This document shows positions 9,934 through 18,506 of a stretch of DNA of 64,000 nucleotides, piece by piece (the stretch's first letter is position 1; every line of letters begins with the position of its first letter). The position numbers and the translations under genes are program-made. The notes under the pieces were generated by a model. The model worked only from the letters and a program-made list of their open reading frames with translations. It did no database searches and had not been told where the DNA came from. Origin of the DNA: an uncultured Mucilaginibacter sp. (GTDB taxonomy: Bacteria > Bacteroidota > Bacteroidia > Sphingobacteriales > Sphingobacteriaceae); contig NZ_CAITNG010000112.1 of NCBI RefSeq assembly GCF_903893715.1, positions 62,001-126,000 of the forward strand, written 5' to 3'.

Positions 9934-10049
9934 TGCAAATGATTATTTGTTATTGATGATGATTTAATTAATTTGCACTACTATATAAATTAATTAAACT
10001 GTCAACCCTAAGCCTGGTAAAACGCCCGGCTTGGGGCTTAACTCAAATT

Positions 10050-10664
10050 ATGCACATAGCCATTGTTGGAAACATTGGTGCTGGTAAAACCACACTGACC
10101 GAATTATTAGCAAAAAATTATGGCTGGGAACCTTTATATGAGGCCGTTGACCATAACCCCTATCTGGAAGACTTTTACAGCGATATGAAACGCTGGAGCT
10201 TTAACCTGCAGATATACTTTTTGAACAACCGCTTTCAGCAGATTATTGAGATTCAAAAAGGTAACCGCAACATTATACAGGACAGGACCATTTACGAGGA
10301 TGCCTTTATTTTTGCTGAAAACCTGCATGATATGGGGCTGATGACCACCCGCGATTATGAAAACTACCGTGCCATATTTGATAACATTACCGCTTTTATC
10401 AAACCGCCCGATTTGTTAGTTTACCTCAAAGCATCAGTGCCTACGCTGGTAAACAACATACAACGCCGCGGCCGCGAGTACGAAAGCGGCATCCGGTTGG
10501 ATTACCTGTCGAAACTGAACGACAAATACCAGAAATGGATAAGTGGCTATAAACTGGGCAAATTGCTGATATTGGATAAAGATGTGCTCGATTTTACCAA
10601 TAACCCCGAAGACCTGGGCACCATCATCCAAAGTATTGAAAGGGAAATAAACGGTTTGTTTTAA
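10050..10664 (+). CDS. Deoxynucleoside kinase (dNK/dAK family)
   Basis: This 204-residue salvage kinase phosphorylates deoxynucleosides (deoxyadenosine/deoxyguanosine type likely). It has a P-loop GNIGAGKTT (residues 7-15), the family motif DRTIYEDAFIF (about residue 78 on) and the arginine-rich lid RRGREYESGI. The start MHIAIVG is directly before the P-loop. A GC-rich hairpin-prone sequence (9998-10040) precedes the ATG. The gene ends 5 bp before kdsB and is probably co-transcribed with it. The exact substrate is not determined. Confidence 0.9.
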   Translation: MHIAIVGNIGAGKTTLTELLAKNYGWEPLYEAVDHNPYLEDFYSDMKRWSFNLQIYFLNNRFQQIIEIQKGNRNIIQDRTIYEDAFIFAENLHDMGLMTTRDYENYRAIFDNITAFIKPPDLLVYLKASVPTLVNNIQRRGREYESGIRLDYLSKLNDKYQKWISGYKLGKLLILDKDVLDFTNNPEDLGTIIQSIEREINGLF

Positions 10665-10669
10665 TCCCA

Positions 10670-11404
10670 ATGAAAGTATTAGGCATTATCCCCGCCCGCT
10701 ACGCGTCTACCCGTTTTCCGGGAAAGCCATTGGTTAAAATTGGCGGCAAAACTATGATACAACTGGTTTACGAGCAGGCCAAAAAATGCAACGCTTTAAG
10801 CGAAGTTTTTGTGGCTACCGATAATCAGGGTATTTTTTTGCATGTGCAGCAATTTGGCGGGCGTGCAGTAATGACATCGGACCAGCATCAAAGCGGCACC
10901 GACCGTTGCGCCGAAGTGGCCAAAAAATATCCTGAGTACGACGTTATCATCAACATACAGGGTGATGAGCCATTTATTGAGCCCGAACAAATAGCAAAAG
11001 TTGCCGCATGTTTTAATGACCCCGATACGCAATTGGCGACACTCGTCAAAAAAATCATAACGACCGAAGAACTATATAACTTCAGCTCGCCCAAAGTCAT
11101 CATCAATAAAAACTGGGAAGCTATCTATTTCTCGCGTTCGGCAATACCCCATGTGCGCGGCGAAGAGCCACAACGCTGGCTGTACCATAACACCTATTAT
11201 AAACACATCGGCATATACGGCTACCGCGCCGACATTTTGCAACAGGTAACTAAACTACCTGTATCATCGCTCGAAAAAGCCGAAAGCCTGGAACAACTGC
11301 GCTGGATAGAGAACGGCTACCGCATAAAAGTTGCCGAAACGGATATTGAAACCCTTGCAGTGGATACACCGGAAGATTTGGAGCGATTGCTGAAAGGTTT
11401 GTAA
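10670..11404 (+). CDS. kdsB: 3-deoxy-manno-octulosonate cytidylyltransferase
   Basis: KdsB activates Kdo with CTP to give CMP-Kdo for lipopolysaccharide core synthesis in the cytoplasm. The 244-residue protein begins with IIPARYASTRFPGKPLVKI, the nucleotide-binding start of this family. INIQGDEPFIEP (metal and nucleotide site) lies near residue 100, and AVDTPEDLERL at the C-terminus. It follows the deoxynucleoside kinase by 5 bp, and a candidate terminator lies about 100 bp downstream. Confidence 0.96.
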   Translation: MKVLGIIPARYASTRFPGKPLVKIGGKTMIQLVYEQAKKCNALSEVFVATDNQGIFLHVQQFGGRAVMTSDQHQSGTDRCAEVAKKYPEYDVIINIQGDEPFIEPEQIAKVAACFNDPDTQLATLVKKIITTEELYNFSSPKVIINKNWEAIYFSRSAIPHVRGEEPQRWLYHNTYYKHIGIYGYRADILQQVTKLPVSSLEKAESLEQLRWIENGYRIKVAETDIETLAVDTPEDLERLLKGL

Positions 11405-11502
11405 GTACTCCTTACTGAGTTTGAAATCTATCAACTATTAAATCCTAGCTGCAACAAATTCAGTTCGCAGAGCATCTTTCAATCTTCAAAAAAGCCAGAC
11501 AC

Positions 11503-11525
11503 AAAGTCCCCGAGGGGCTTTTTAT
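11503..11525 (+). terminator. Candidate terminator after kdsB
   Basis: The stretch holds a short hairpin (AAAG, CCCC, GA, GGGG, CTTT with one bulged T) followed by a short T-rich stretch. The stem is compact and the T-run brief, so strength is uncertain. The following 240 bp are very AT-rich and have no ORF. Confidence 0.65.
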
Positions 11526-11765
11526 ATGATTTATAAAAAATATTCTATATAAATTATGTTTTTTACATATATAATCATATACTTGTAGAGGAAACCATTC
11601 CCCGTGGTTTATTTAAGATAAACGGCATAAAATCAGCATTTTATGTTTAATTCAGGCATACGAATAATTACAGTTTAGTTAATATTAATTAATTTTATAA
11701 TTAATATTAAGATTACATTAAGCGTGTTTTATATTATTAGGATAATATACTATCCAAACGAAAAA

Positions 11766-11823
11766 CCTGGCCCGTACAGGTGCTTAAAACGGGGGTGCAA
11801 CCCGAAAAACCTTACGAGTAGGG
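11766..11823 (+). promoter_or_regulatory. Structured 5' leader with three consecutive hairpins
   Basis: Three small hairpins stand in a row upstream of the DUF1842-like gene: CCTG/CAGG (11766-11780), CGGG/CCCG (11790-11804) and CCTTAC/GTAGGG (11810-11823, one G-T pair). They follow a long AT-rich tract without genes (11526-11760) and end 24 nt before the ATG. I recognise no known riboswitch. The compact GC-rich block in AT-rich surroundings suggests a structured leader, but this is an inference. Confidence 0.4.
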
Positions 11824-11847
11824 ATAACCATTAACCAAATTAAAATT

Positions 11848-12267
11848 ATGTCAACAGAAACATCTCCGTTAATCGGCCTGTACCAGCTATGCCTGCTGGC
11901 CGAACAAAAAGGCTTATTGGGTGCACCCACATTCCATCTGGGGCTTTTAGTTAATGCGCCACACGGTACCGTTACCGGCCAGGTGCATATTACGCAAGCC
12001 GTTACCCCACCGAGCGGCGCCGTTACCGTTAACGTTACAGGCACCCTCCACGAGTTGGTTTTTGGCCCTACGGTAACCAAAGTTTTAACGCTTTCGGGGC
12101 AGTATATCGTATCGTTTCCACCGCCTGCTATTGGCTCTTACCTTGCGCATTTTTCGGCAACTATTGTTTTCCATGGTAATGGCTGGGTAAATGGCCTCGG
12201 CAATTTCCATTGGGCAAACCATATCGACAATAATGTTCCTACAAACAGCATTGCTTGTCCGAAATAA
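11848..12267 (+). CDS. DUF1842-like protein
   Basis: This 139-residue protein has no signal peptide or membrane segment. It is rich in Thr, Val, Gly and Pro with alternating beta-type patterns (VTGQVHITQAVTPPSGAVTV). From memory this layout (short N-terminal helix, LLVNAPHGTVTGQ, then ITQAV.PP) matches the DUF1842 family of unknown function; a profile search would confirm it. It stands alone between a structured leader and a strong terminator, which suggests a monocistronic, well-expressed transcript. Its function is unknown. Confidence 0.75.
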   Translation: MSTETSPLIGLYQLCLLAEQKGLLGAPTFHLGLLVNAPHGTVTGQVHITQAVTPPSGAVTVNVTGTLHELVFGPTVTKVLTLSGQYIVSFPPPAIGSYLAHFSATIVFHGNGWVNGLGNFHWANHIDNNVPTNSIACPK

Positions 12268-12282
12268 AATTTCAGCCCTACA

Positions 12283-12318
12283 AAAAGCAGCCCTGAATGA
12301 TTCTTGGGCTGCTTTTTT
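12283..12318 (+). terminator. Strong rho-independent terminator
   Basis: An 11-bp stem (AAAAGCAGCCC with GGGCTGCTTTT) with a 12-nt loop and a T6 run follows the DUF1842-like gene by 15 bp. Confidence 0.93.
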
Positions 12319-12400
12319 GTTTGCAACGGGTTGATTTTGAAATGGGGGCGATTTTCCTTATATTGTAAGATATTGCACCTTTGAGAAAAAGGTAAGTCAT

Positions 12401-12630
12401 TTCTTTGAAATAAACCTACTTTTACCCCCCCCTTGTTTGAATAGCAGATGCAGTGGTGAGTGGCGGGAGAAAAGATTCTTTTAAAACACCTACTTTTACC
12501 CCCCCCCTGTGTTTGCAAAGCGTACAGCGCGGAGGGCATAGTGTTGGAAAACCCGTTCTTTTAAAATACTGACTTCTACTCCTACCTCAATGACCGGGTT
12601 GAATAACAGATACGGCCCGGGCTGCAACAA
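12401..12630. repeat. Three diverged tandem units with TACTTTTAC plus C-run motif
   Basis: Three units start at 12401, 12476 and 12556 (periods 75 and 80 bp). Each begins TTCTTTkAAAw and then carries a TACTTTTACCCCCCC-type motif (12415-12432, 12489-12507, and a degenerate form at 12568-12586). The rest of each unit is more diverged. The same motif recurs four times at 62818-63119. There is no ORF with support here. Confidence 0.8.
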
Positions 12631-12648
12631 AACTCAGTTCTCAACAAA

Positions 12649-12680
12649 TTGGTCGAAATCCAAAATAATTCTTACATTTG
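12649..12680 (+). promoter_or_regulatory. Bacteroidota-type promoter of pyrG
   Basis: TTG at 12649-12651, a 21-nt spacer and TACATTTG at 12673-12680 match the TTTG/TAnnTTTG promoter pattern. Transcription should start near 12687, which excludes the upstream in-frame ATG-like start at 12678 for pyrG. Confidence 0.75.
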
Positions 12681-12737
12681 TATCCCGTACACAAACATTT
12701 GGTTTCTTCGTTTTTGAGGCCAGAATCCATAAAACAC

Positions 12738-14348
12738 ATGACTAAATATATTTTTGTTACGGGTGGCGTTACCTCGTCGTTAGGAAAAGGTATTATTTCT
12801 GCATCGTTAGCCAAATTGCTTCAGGCCCGTGGTTACCGGGTAACCATTCAAAAGTTCGACCCTTATATCAACATCGACCCTGGTACTTTAAACCCCTACG
12901 AACACGGCGAATGCTTTGTTACCGAGGATGGTGCCGAAACCGACCTTGACCTTGGCCACTACGAACGCTTTTTGAATACGCCGACATCAAAAGCCAACAA
13001 CATCACTACCGGACGCATTTATCAAAATGTTATCAACCGCGAACGCGAGGGCGCGTTTTTAGGGAAGACTGTTCAGGTTGTGCCGCACATTACTGACGAG
13101 ATAAAACGCAATATCCGCATACTGGGCGAAACCGGCGATTATGATATCGTGATTACCGAAATTGGCGGTACCGTAGGCGATATTGAGTCGTTGCCGTTTA
13201 TCGAAGCAGTACGACAATTCAGGTGGGAAGTAGGCCAAAACAGTTCGCTGGTCATACATCTTACGCTTATCCCCTTTTTGGCAGCAGCGGGCGAACTAAA
13301 AACCAAGCCCACACAGCACTCGGTAAAAATGTTGCTGGAGTACGGCATACAGCCCGACATATTGGTTTGCCGTACCGAGCACAGCATCAATATGGATATC
13401 CGTAAAAAGATAGCCTTGTTTTGTAACGTAAACATCAACGCGGTTATCGAATCGATAGACGCATCGACCATTTACGATGTGCCTTTGTTAATGTTAAGGG
13501 AGCAATTGGACAAAACTGTATTGAGCAAGTTAAAACTGCCAACCAAACAGGAACCAAACCTGGATAACTGGAAAGACTTTTTAGGAAGGTTGAAAAACCC
13601 GACCGCCGAAATCAAAATCGGTTTGATAGGCAAATATGTTGAACTGCCCGATGCTTATAAATCCATCATCGAATCGTTCATCCACGCAGGTGCCAAAAAC
13701 GAATGCAAAGTACGTGTTATTAGTGTACAATCAGAGCAGTTAACACCCGAAAATGCTGTTGAAAAACTAAAAGGCCTACACGGCGTATTGGTAGCCCCTG
13801 GTTTTGGATTACGTGGCATCGAGGGTAAAATTGAAGCCATACGTTATGTACGGGAGAACAATATCCCATTCTTTGGTATATGTTTGGGTATGCAATGCGC
13901 TGTTGTTGAATATGGTCGTAATGTTTTAGGTCTTGCCGGCGCCCACAGCACAGAAATGGACCAGGAGACTCCCCACCCTGTTATCAGCATGATGGAAGAA
14001 CAGAAAAAGATAAAGCTGATGGGCGGTACCATGCGTTTAGGGTCGTACCCCTGCGAACTAAAAAAGGGAAGTAAAGCTTTCGCTATATATGGTAAATCGC
14101 CAATTACCGAAAGACACCGCCACCGTTATGAGTTTAACAACGACTACCGCAAGCAATACGAAGCATCGGGCCTTATACCATCGGGTATCAATCCGGAAAA
14201 CGACCTTGTGGAGATAGTTGAACTAAAAAACCACCCGTTTTTTATAGGCGCCCAATTTCACCCCGAATTAAAATCAACGGTTGCTAATCCGCACCCACTT
14301 TTTGTTAACTTTGTGGCCGCTGCTTTGGCCTATGCCCGTAAAAATTAG
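12738..14348 (+). CDS. pyrG: CTP synthase
   Basis: PyrG makes CTP from UTP, ATP and glutamine. It has 536 residues from the ATG that gives [18 protein letters not shown], the standard start. The synthetase domain fills about residues 1-270. The class I glutamine amidotransferase domain follows, with the nucleophile Cys in [10 protein letters not shown] (about 381) and the His/Glu pair in AQFHPELKS (about 507). An in-frame upstream extension exists but overlaps the -7 box. yidC follows after 23 bp, so the two are likely co-transcribed. Confidence 0.98.
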   Translation: MTKYIFVTGGVTSSLGKGIISASLAKLLQARGYRVTIQKFDPYINIDPGTLNPYEHGECFVTEDGAETDLDLGHYERFLNTPTSKANNITTGRIYQNVINREREGAFLGKTVQVVPHITDEIKRNIRILGETGDYDIVITEIGGTVGDIESLPFIEAVRQFRWEVGQNSSLVIHLTLIPFLAAAGELKTKPTQHSVKMLLEYGIQPDILVCRTEHSINMDIRKKIALFCNVNINAVIESIDASTIYDVPLLMLREQLDKTVLSKLKLPTKQEPNLDNWKDFLGRLKNPTAEIKIGLIGKYVELPDAYKSIIESFIHAGAKNECKVRVISVQSEQLTPENAVEKLKGLHGVLVAPGFGLRGIEGKIEAIRYVRENNIPFFGICLGMQCAVVEYGRNVLGLAGAHSTEMDQETPHPVISMMEEQKKIKLMGGTMRLGSYPCELKKGSKAFAIYGKSPITERHRHRYEFNNDYRKQYEASGLIPSGINPENDLVEIVELKNHPFFIGAQFHPELKSTVANPHPLFVNFVAAALAYARKN

Positions 14349-14371
14349 CAGCAACATAGTTTTATATTACA

Positions 14372-16207
14372 ATGGATAGAAATACGTACACAGGGTTTTT
14401 CCTGATCTTGCTCATCCTTGTTGGGTTCTCGTTATGGATGAACAACGGCAACAAGGAAATTCTCGCAAAACAAAAACAACAACATACCTTAGATTCGGCA
14501 CGCAGGGCCGACTCAATCAGACAACACCCGGCAATTGTTAAAGCCAAGGGCGATACATCGAAAACGGTTAGGCCTGTGGATTCGGCTCTGTTAAAAAGCC
14601 CTTTCGGTATAGCTACCATCGGTACTGAGCAACTGGTAACCTTCGAAAATAAGGATGTACGCCTCAAGGTTTCCACTTTAGGAGGCCGTGTACAATCAAT
14701 AGAGTTAAAAAACTATAAGACTTTCGACGGCAAACCGCTGATACAAATCAACGGAGCTCAAAACCATTTTGGTTTGATTTTTCCAGTAGCCGGTAAAAAC
14801 ATCAATACCAACAACTATTACTTTAAACCGAGCGCCGCTACATTGGTTTCGAACGGCAGCGACTCATCAATAACCTTTCGCTTAAATTATAGCGCTACAC
14901 AGTATATAGATTATAAATACTCGTTAAAGCCCGAAGGTTTTAAAGTCGGCTTTAATATTAAACTGACCGGGCTTGAGCAGGTAATGCCACAAAACGGTTT
15001 GAAGTTAAGCTGGCAATCGAGCTTGTTGAAGACTGAAAAGGACATGTCGCAGGAGCGTTTGTACTCAACTGTGTATTACAAAAACACTTTGGACGAAGTC
15101 AACAACCTAAGTACCGGTAAAGACGATACAATTACTATTGGCGACAAATCGGTTCAATGGGTATCGTTCAAACAGCATTTCTTTTCGAATGTGTTGATTT
15201 TTAAGGAGGGGTTTAAAAACTCGAACCTGCATGTTAGTGTCGACGATAGTTCGAAAGTGGAGGTAAAGCAAATGCTGGCCAACCTGCAGCTACCTGCTAC
15301 CACAACAGGTATTTACCCGATGGAGTTTTATTTTGGCCCCAACGATTTTACCATATTAAAAGCTCAGGGTTATAAATTAGATAAACAGATAGATTTTGGC
15401 TGGGGTCCGCTCAAATTCATCAACCGTTATGCCGTGTTATACGTTTGGGACTTTTTGAAAGCCTCGGGCTGGAACTATGGCATCATCATTTTATTGCTCA
15501 CATTGGCTCTTAAACTGGTATTATCGCCGCTGACGTACAAATCGTACCTGTCTATGGCCAAGATGCGGGTAATGAAGCCGGAGATTGATGAGATAAAAGC
15601 CAAAGTTGGTGAAGACAACCCTACCCTGTTGCAACAGGAAACCATGAAACTGTACAAAAAAGCAGGCGTAAACCCGTTAGGTGGCTGTTTGCCGATGCTG
15701 TTACAGTTACCCATAGTATTCGCTTTCCTGCGCTTTTTCCCGGCATTGTTTGAGTTAAGGGGGCAAAGCTTCCTGTGGATGAAGGATTTGTCGACCTATG
15801 ATGACTTAATCAAATTTGGCACCACACTGCCATTTATTGGCGACCACCTGAGTTTGATGTGTTTGCTGATGACGATATCGACCTTCATTTATACATACTT
15901 TAACAACCAGATATCGGGCGTTACCGGGCAGATGAAATACATCGGTTATATAACCCCTGTCATCTTTATTGTGGTATTGAACAAGTATCCATCAGGTTTG
16001 AACTATTACTACTTCCTGGCCAACATGATGACTTTTGCACAGCAATATATCATACGTTTGATGGTAGATGATAAAAAGATTCACGCCCAATTACAGGAGA
16101 ATAAAAAGAAACCTGAAGACAAGACCAAAAAGAAATCGGGCTTTGCCGCGCGTATGGAAGATTACATGCGCCAGCAACAACAATTGCCTGCTTCGAAAAA
16201 GAAATAA
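14372..16207 (+). CDS. yidC: Membrane protein insertase YidC
   Basis: YidC inserts and folds inner-membrane proteins with or without SecYEG. The 611-residue length fits the Gram-negative form. The first TM segment is at about 5-23, then a large periplasmic beta-sandwich (about 60-350), then the conserved membrane core with KPEIDEIKAKVGED, GGCLPMLLQLPIVFAF and NYYYFLANMMTF. The C-terminus is lysine-rich and cytosolic. A terminator follows 24 bp downstream. Confidence 0.98.
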   Translation: MDRNTYTGFFLILLILVGFSLWMNNGNKEILAKQKQQHTLDSARRADSIRQHPAIVKAKGDTSKTVRPVDSALLKSPFGIATIGTEQLVTFENKDVRLKVSTLGGRVQSIELKNYKTFDGKPLIQINGAQNHFGLIFPVAGKNINTNNYYFKPSAATLVSNGSDSSITFRLNYSATQYIDYKYSLKPEGFKVGFNIKLTGLEQVMPQNGLKLSWQSSLLKTEKDMSQERLYSTVYYKNTLDEVNNLSTGKDDTITIGDKSVQWVSFKQHFFSNVLIFKEGFKNSNLHVSVDDSSKVEVKQMLANLQLPATTTGIYPMEFYFGPNDFTILKAQGYKLDKQIDFGWGPLKFINRYAVLYVWDFLKASGWNYGIIILLLTLALKLVLSPLTYKSYLSMAKMRVMKPEIDEIKAKVGEDNPTLLQQETMKLYKKAGVNPLGGCLPMLLQLPIVFAFLRFFPALFELRGQSFLWMKDLSTYDDLIKFGTTLPFIGDHLSLMCLLMTISTFIYTYFNNQISGVTGQMKYIGYITPVIFIVVLNKYPSGLNYYYFLANMMTFAQQYIIRLMVDDKKIHAQLQENKKKPEDKTKKKSGFAARMEDYMRQQQQLPASKKK

Positions 16208-16230
16208 CTGCTTAAGGTAATATGAAAACA

Positions 16231-16263
16231 AAAAGCGATGGGTTTTAATCCATCGCTTTTTTT
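16231..16263. terminator. Terminator between yidC and the convergent gene
   Basis: The stem AAAAGCGATGG/CCATCGCTTTT has A-rich and T-rich flanks, so it can work on both strands. It resembles the terminator at 19764-19804, which shares the GCGATGGG/CCATCGC core. Confidence 0.9.
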
Positions 16264-16273
16264 GCATCAAAGT

Positions 16274-16729
16274 TTATTGTTTAGGGGGTTGGGGAGCTGG
16301 TGGCGGGCCTTGTCCTTGCGAGGGACGTGGCGGGCGCATCGATTTTTCTACTACTTTGTACTTTTCGAATTGCGCTGGTGTTAATGCCTTTTTTATCACT
16401 TCATCGCGAATGGCCGAAAGGCTGTCGGCCTTTTTCTTCTGCTCAGGCGATAAACGGGGCGGAGGTGGTGGCGGAGGCGGTTGTTTATCCTTGCCTCTCA
16501 CCTTTTCCATGCTTGTAAAAAAAGCCTGGTAAGCCGTAGCCACTTTTTCTGATTGTTCTTTGTTGAGCGATAAGTCTTTCTCCAGCTTTGCTGTAACTTC
16601 TTTTGAATGCTCTGCAGGTGGAGGCGGTGGGCCTTGTGGTTTGCCACCGGGCGGCGGGCCCTGCTGTGCATGTACGGCACTGGCAAAAAACAACAAAGCC
16701 GGTAACATGATATTGATCTTAGTTTTCAT
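16274..16729 (-). CDS. Exported proline-rich protein, Spy/CpxP-like
   Basis: This 151-residue protein has a signal peptide ending AVHAQ, proline/glycine-rich segments at both ends and in the middle (a run of eight Pro near residue 85), and two helical stretches between (EVTAKLEKDLSLNKEQSEKV and LSPEQKKKADSLSAIRDEV). Paired LTPEQ-like helices recall the Spy/CpxP family of periplasmic stress chaperones; this is an inference from pattern. It is the last gene of a four-gene unit headed by an ECF sigma factor. Confidence 0.72.
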   Translation of the reverse strand: MKTKINIMLPALLFFASAVHAQQGPPPGGKPQGPPPPPAEHSKEVTAKLEKDLSLNKEQSEKVATAYQAFFTSMEKVRGKDKQPPPPPPPPRLSPEQKKKADSLSAIRDEVIKKALTPAQFEKYKVVEKSMRPPRPSQGQGPPPAPQPPKQ

Positions 16730-16786
16730 AATTGATTGCTTTACTACATAAGATGTTATCTACTTCAAAAACCTTCGCTAAAATAA

Positions 16787-17350
16787 TTATTGCGGTGGCG
16801 GGCCTTCTCCCGGCGGCGGCATACCATTTGGCGGACCATCCTTGAAGCCGCCACCACCCGGCGGCGGGCCCTGTGGCCGCCCCCCTGGCGGCGGCGCCAT
16901 TATGCGCATTACTTCTTTTATACAGTTATCAAATTTTACTTTTTGTTCGGATGTGCACATGGCGCGCACTTGTTTAAAATGAGTAAAAGTCAGCTCGTCC
17001 AACTCCTTTTCGAGCCTGCCAATGGTTGATGATGCGGTGTCGATTGTTTTTGCCGAGGCAGTAGTATCGCTCAACAGATCGAAGAAATTATCCTTGGCGG
17101 TATGTAACTGGTCGCGCAAAGCCCTAACTTTTTGCTGGTGTTGCTGTACCAACGCGATATAAGTTTTTTGCTGCTCGGTGTTAAAACCAACCTGCTTTAT
17201 AACAAAAGCTTGTGCCTGCGATGGGCCTTGCCCGCCAGCCGGGGCATTTGCCGACACATGGTGTATCTTATAATACCAAAACGTACCGAGCGTAACAATA
17301 TTGGCCATTACCAATAGCACCAACACAATACCTATAAATTTACTTTTCAT
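16787..17350 (-). CDS. Membrane-anchored periplasmic Spy/ZraP-like protein
   Basis: This 187-residue protein has an N-terminal signal anchor (about 5-26, GIVLVLLVMANIVTLGTFWY). A long helical periplasmic region (about 50-140) follows with FNTEQQKTYIALVQQHQQKV and CTSEQKVKFDNCI, then a glycine/proline-rich tail. The helical layout with LTFTHF.QVR..CT.EQK.KF matches periplasmic heavy-metal sensor/Spy-like proteins of Bacteroidota. It sits 18 bp downstream of the putative anti-sigma gene. Metal binding is not shown by any clear ligand cluster. Confidence 0.75.
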   Translation of the reverse strand: MKSKFIGIVLVLLVMANIVTLGTFWYYKIHHVSANAPAGGQGPSQAQAFVIKQVGFNTEQQKTYIALVQQHQQKVRALRDQLHTAKDNFFDLLSDTTASAKTIDTASSTIGRLEKELDELTFTHFKQVRAMCTSEQKVKFDNCIKEVMRIMAPPPGGRPQGPPPGGGGFKDGPPNGMPPPGEGPPPQ

Positions 17351-17368
17351 TATAAAAACCTTTAATGG

Positions 17369-17698
17369 TTAGTTTGAATACCCTGTACTTGTGCCCAGGT
17401 TATATTCGGTAGCAAAGCTCTGCGCTGCTGTTGTTGCAGCTTGCGCTGCCTTATTGCTTATAATGATACCTCGTATTGCAATCACATTCAATATCAAAAA
17501 AAGTGTAAGTAAGCTAATGCTGATAGCCGGACGGTTGAGCCATTGCAAAAAGCCAGGCTTTGCAGTGGCTTTCGTTCCCTCCATCCTGGCCAGCAGCCTT
17601 GTATAAAAATAAGGCGGTGCCTCGGCCCTGCTTATATGGTCGATGCTGTTTAATATGGCATCTATATCCTGTTTTTGTTTAGTATCGTTTTTCATCAT
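17369..17698 (-). CDS. Small membrane protein, probable anti-sigma partner
   Basis: The 109-residue protein starts at MMKND (17698), just 4 bp after the sigma stop codon; a longer upstream frame only overlaps the sigma gene. It has a cytoplasmic part of about 55 residues and one TM helix (about 62-80, ISISLLTLFLILNVIAIRG), with a short periplasmic tail. Its position right after an ECF sigma gene and its topology suggest an anti-sigma role. No zinc-finger HXXXCXXC motif is visible, so this is an inference. Confidence 0.7.
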   Translation of the reverse strand: MMKNDTKQKQDIDAILNSIDHISRAEAPPYFYTRLLARMEGTKATAKPGFLQWLNRPAISISLLTLFLILNVIAIRGIIISNKAAQAATTAAQSFATEYNLGTSTGYSN

Positions 17699-17702
17699 CG
17701 TA

Positions 17703-18272
17703 TTATTGATCTGTGTAATATGTCTCCAATGTTTTTCGCAGGTTTTGTTTAGCGCGGTGCATATACGATTCAACGGCGCCCACGCTTGCACCCATTATTT
17801 CGGCAACCTCCTGGTAACTTTGTTCTTCAATTTTCACCAATAAAAAAGCTACCTTTTGATTTTCGGGCAGTTTATCTATCGCTTTAAACAGTATAGCCGA
17901 TCGTTCTTTGTTCTCCATCTGCACGCCCGGATGTATAAAATCGGGCGGATCAACAATCACCTCATCGTTTAAGCCAAACAGGCTGGTTACAACAGCGAAC
18001 CTCTTCTTCCGCTGTTTGCGCCGCTGCCAGTCTAACGCTTTGGTTATGGTAATGCGATAAAGCCAGGTAGACAACTTCGACTCGCCTTTAAACTGGCCAA
18101 TCGACTCATAAACCTGTATAAAAACCTCCTGTGCTACATCTTCAGCCTCCTCCTGTTGATGTATGATACCCAGGGCCGTGTTAAAAACCATGTGTTGAAA
18201 CTGCGAAACCAGCTGCGCAAATGCAGACTGTTGCCTGTTTTTTAAACCTTCAACCAATAGTTGTTCAACCAA
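17703..18272 (-). CDS. ECF-family RNA polymerase sigma factor
   Basis: The 189-residue sigma-70 family protein contains region 2 (FNTALGIIHQQEEAEDVAQEVFIQVYESI, about residues 30-60) and region 4 (LPENQKVAFLLVKIEEQSYQEVAEIMGASVGAVESYMHRAK). The start is a TTG at 18272; the frame stays open a little upstream but without a better start. It heads a four-gene unit (sigma, membrane protein, two Spy-like proteins), which suggests control of an envelope-stress response. Confidence 0.93.
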   Translation of the reverse strand: MVEQLLVEGLKNRQQSAFAQLVSQFQHMVFNTALGIIHQQEEAEDVAQEVFIQVYESIGQFKGESKLSTWLYRITITKALDWQRRKQRKKRFAVVTSLFGLNDEVIVDPPDFIHPGVQMENKERSAILFKAIDKLPENQKVAFLLVKIEEQSYQEVAEIMGASVGAVESYMHRAKQNLRKTLETYYTDQ

Positions 18273-18506
18273 ACCGGTGCTATATTTAAAGAGTTTGACG
18301 TTATTGCAGAAAGAAACCTGCGGTGTAATTTAAAAAAATTCGCACAATAAACTATTGGTTTATTTTTGAACGGAGCATACCTCAATTTTCTTAGACGAAG
18401 GCGCACAGTATCATACTAATTAAAACCGCAACCCGTTTATGTTAAAACTATACAACAGGAGTAAAATTTTGTTGCCATTTAACAATTTAGTGATACATTA
18501 GTATTT

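Noticed and set aside
9998-10040. Terminator or riboswitch before the deoxynucleoside kinase gene
   Set aside because: A GC-rich hairpin with AAGCC/GGCTT is possible, but it has no T-run and no recognisable conserved core.
12138-12539. Minus-strand open frame opposite the DUF1842-like gene and repeats
   Set aside because: It runs through the terminator and the C-run repeats and mirrors a well-supported gene on the other strand.
12678-12737. In-frame N-terminal extension of pyrG
   Set aside because: The extension has no counterpart in CTP synthases and its start overlaps the -7 box of the promoter at 12649-12680; the ATG at 12738 gives the usual N-terminus.
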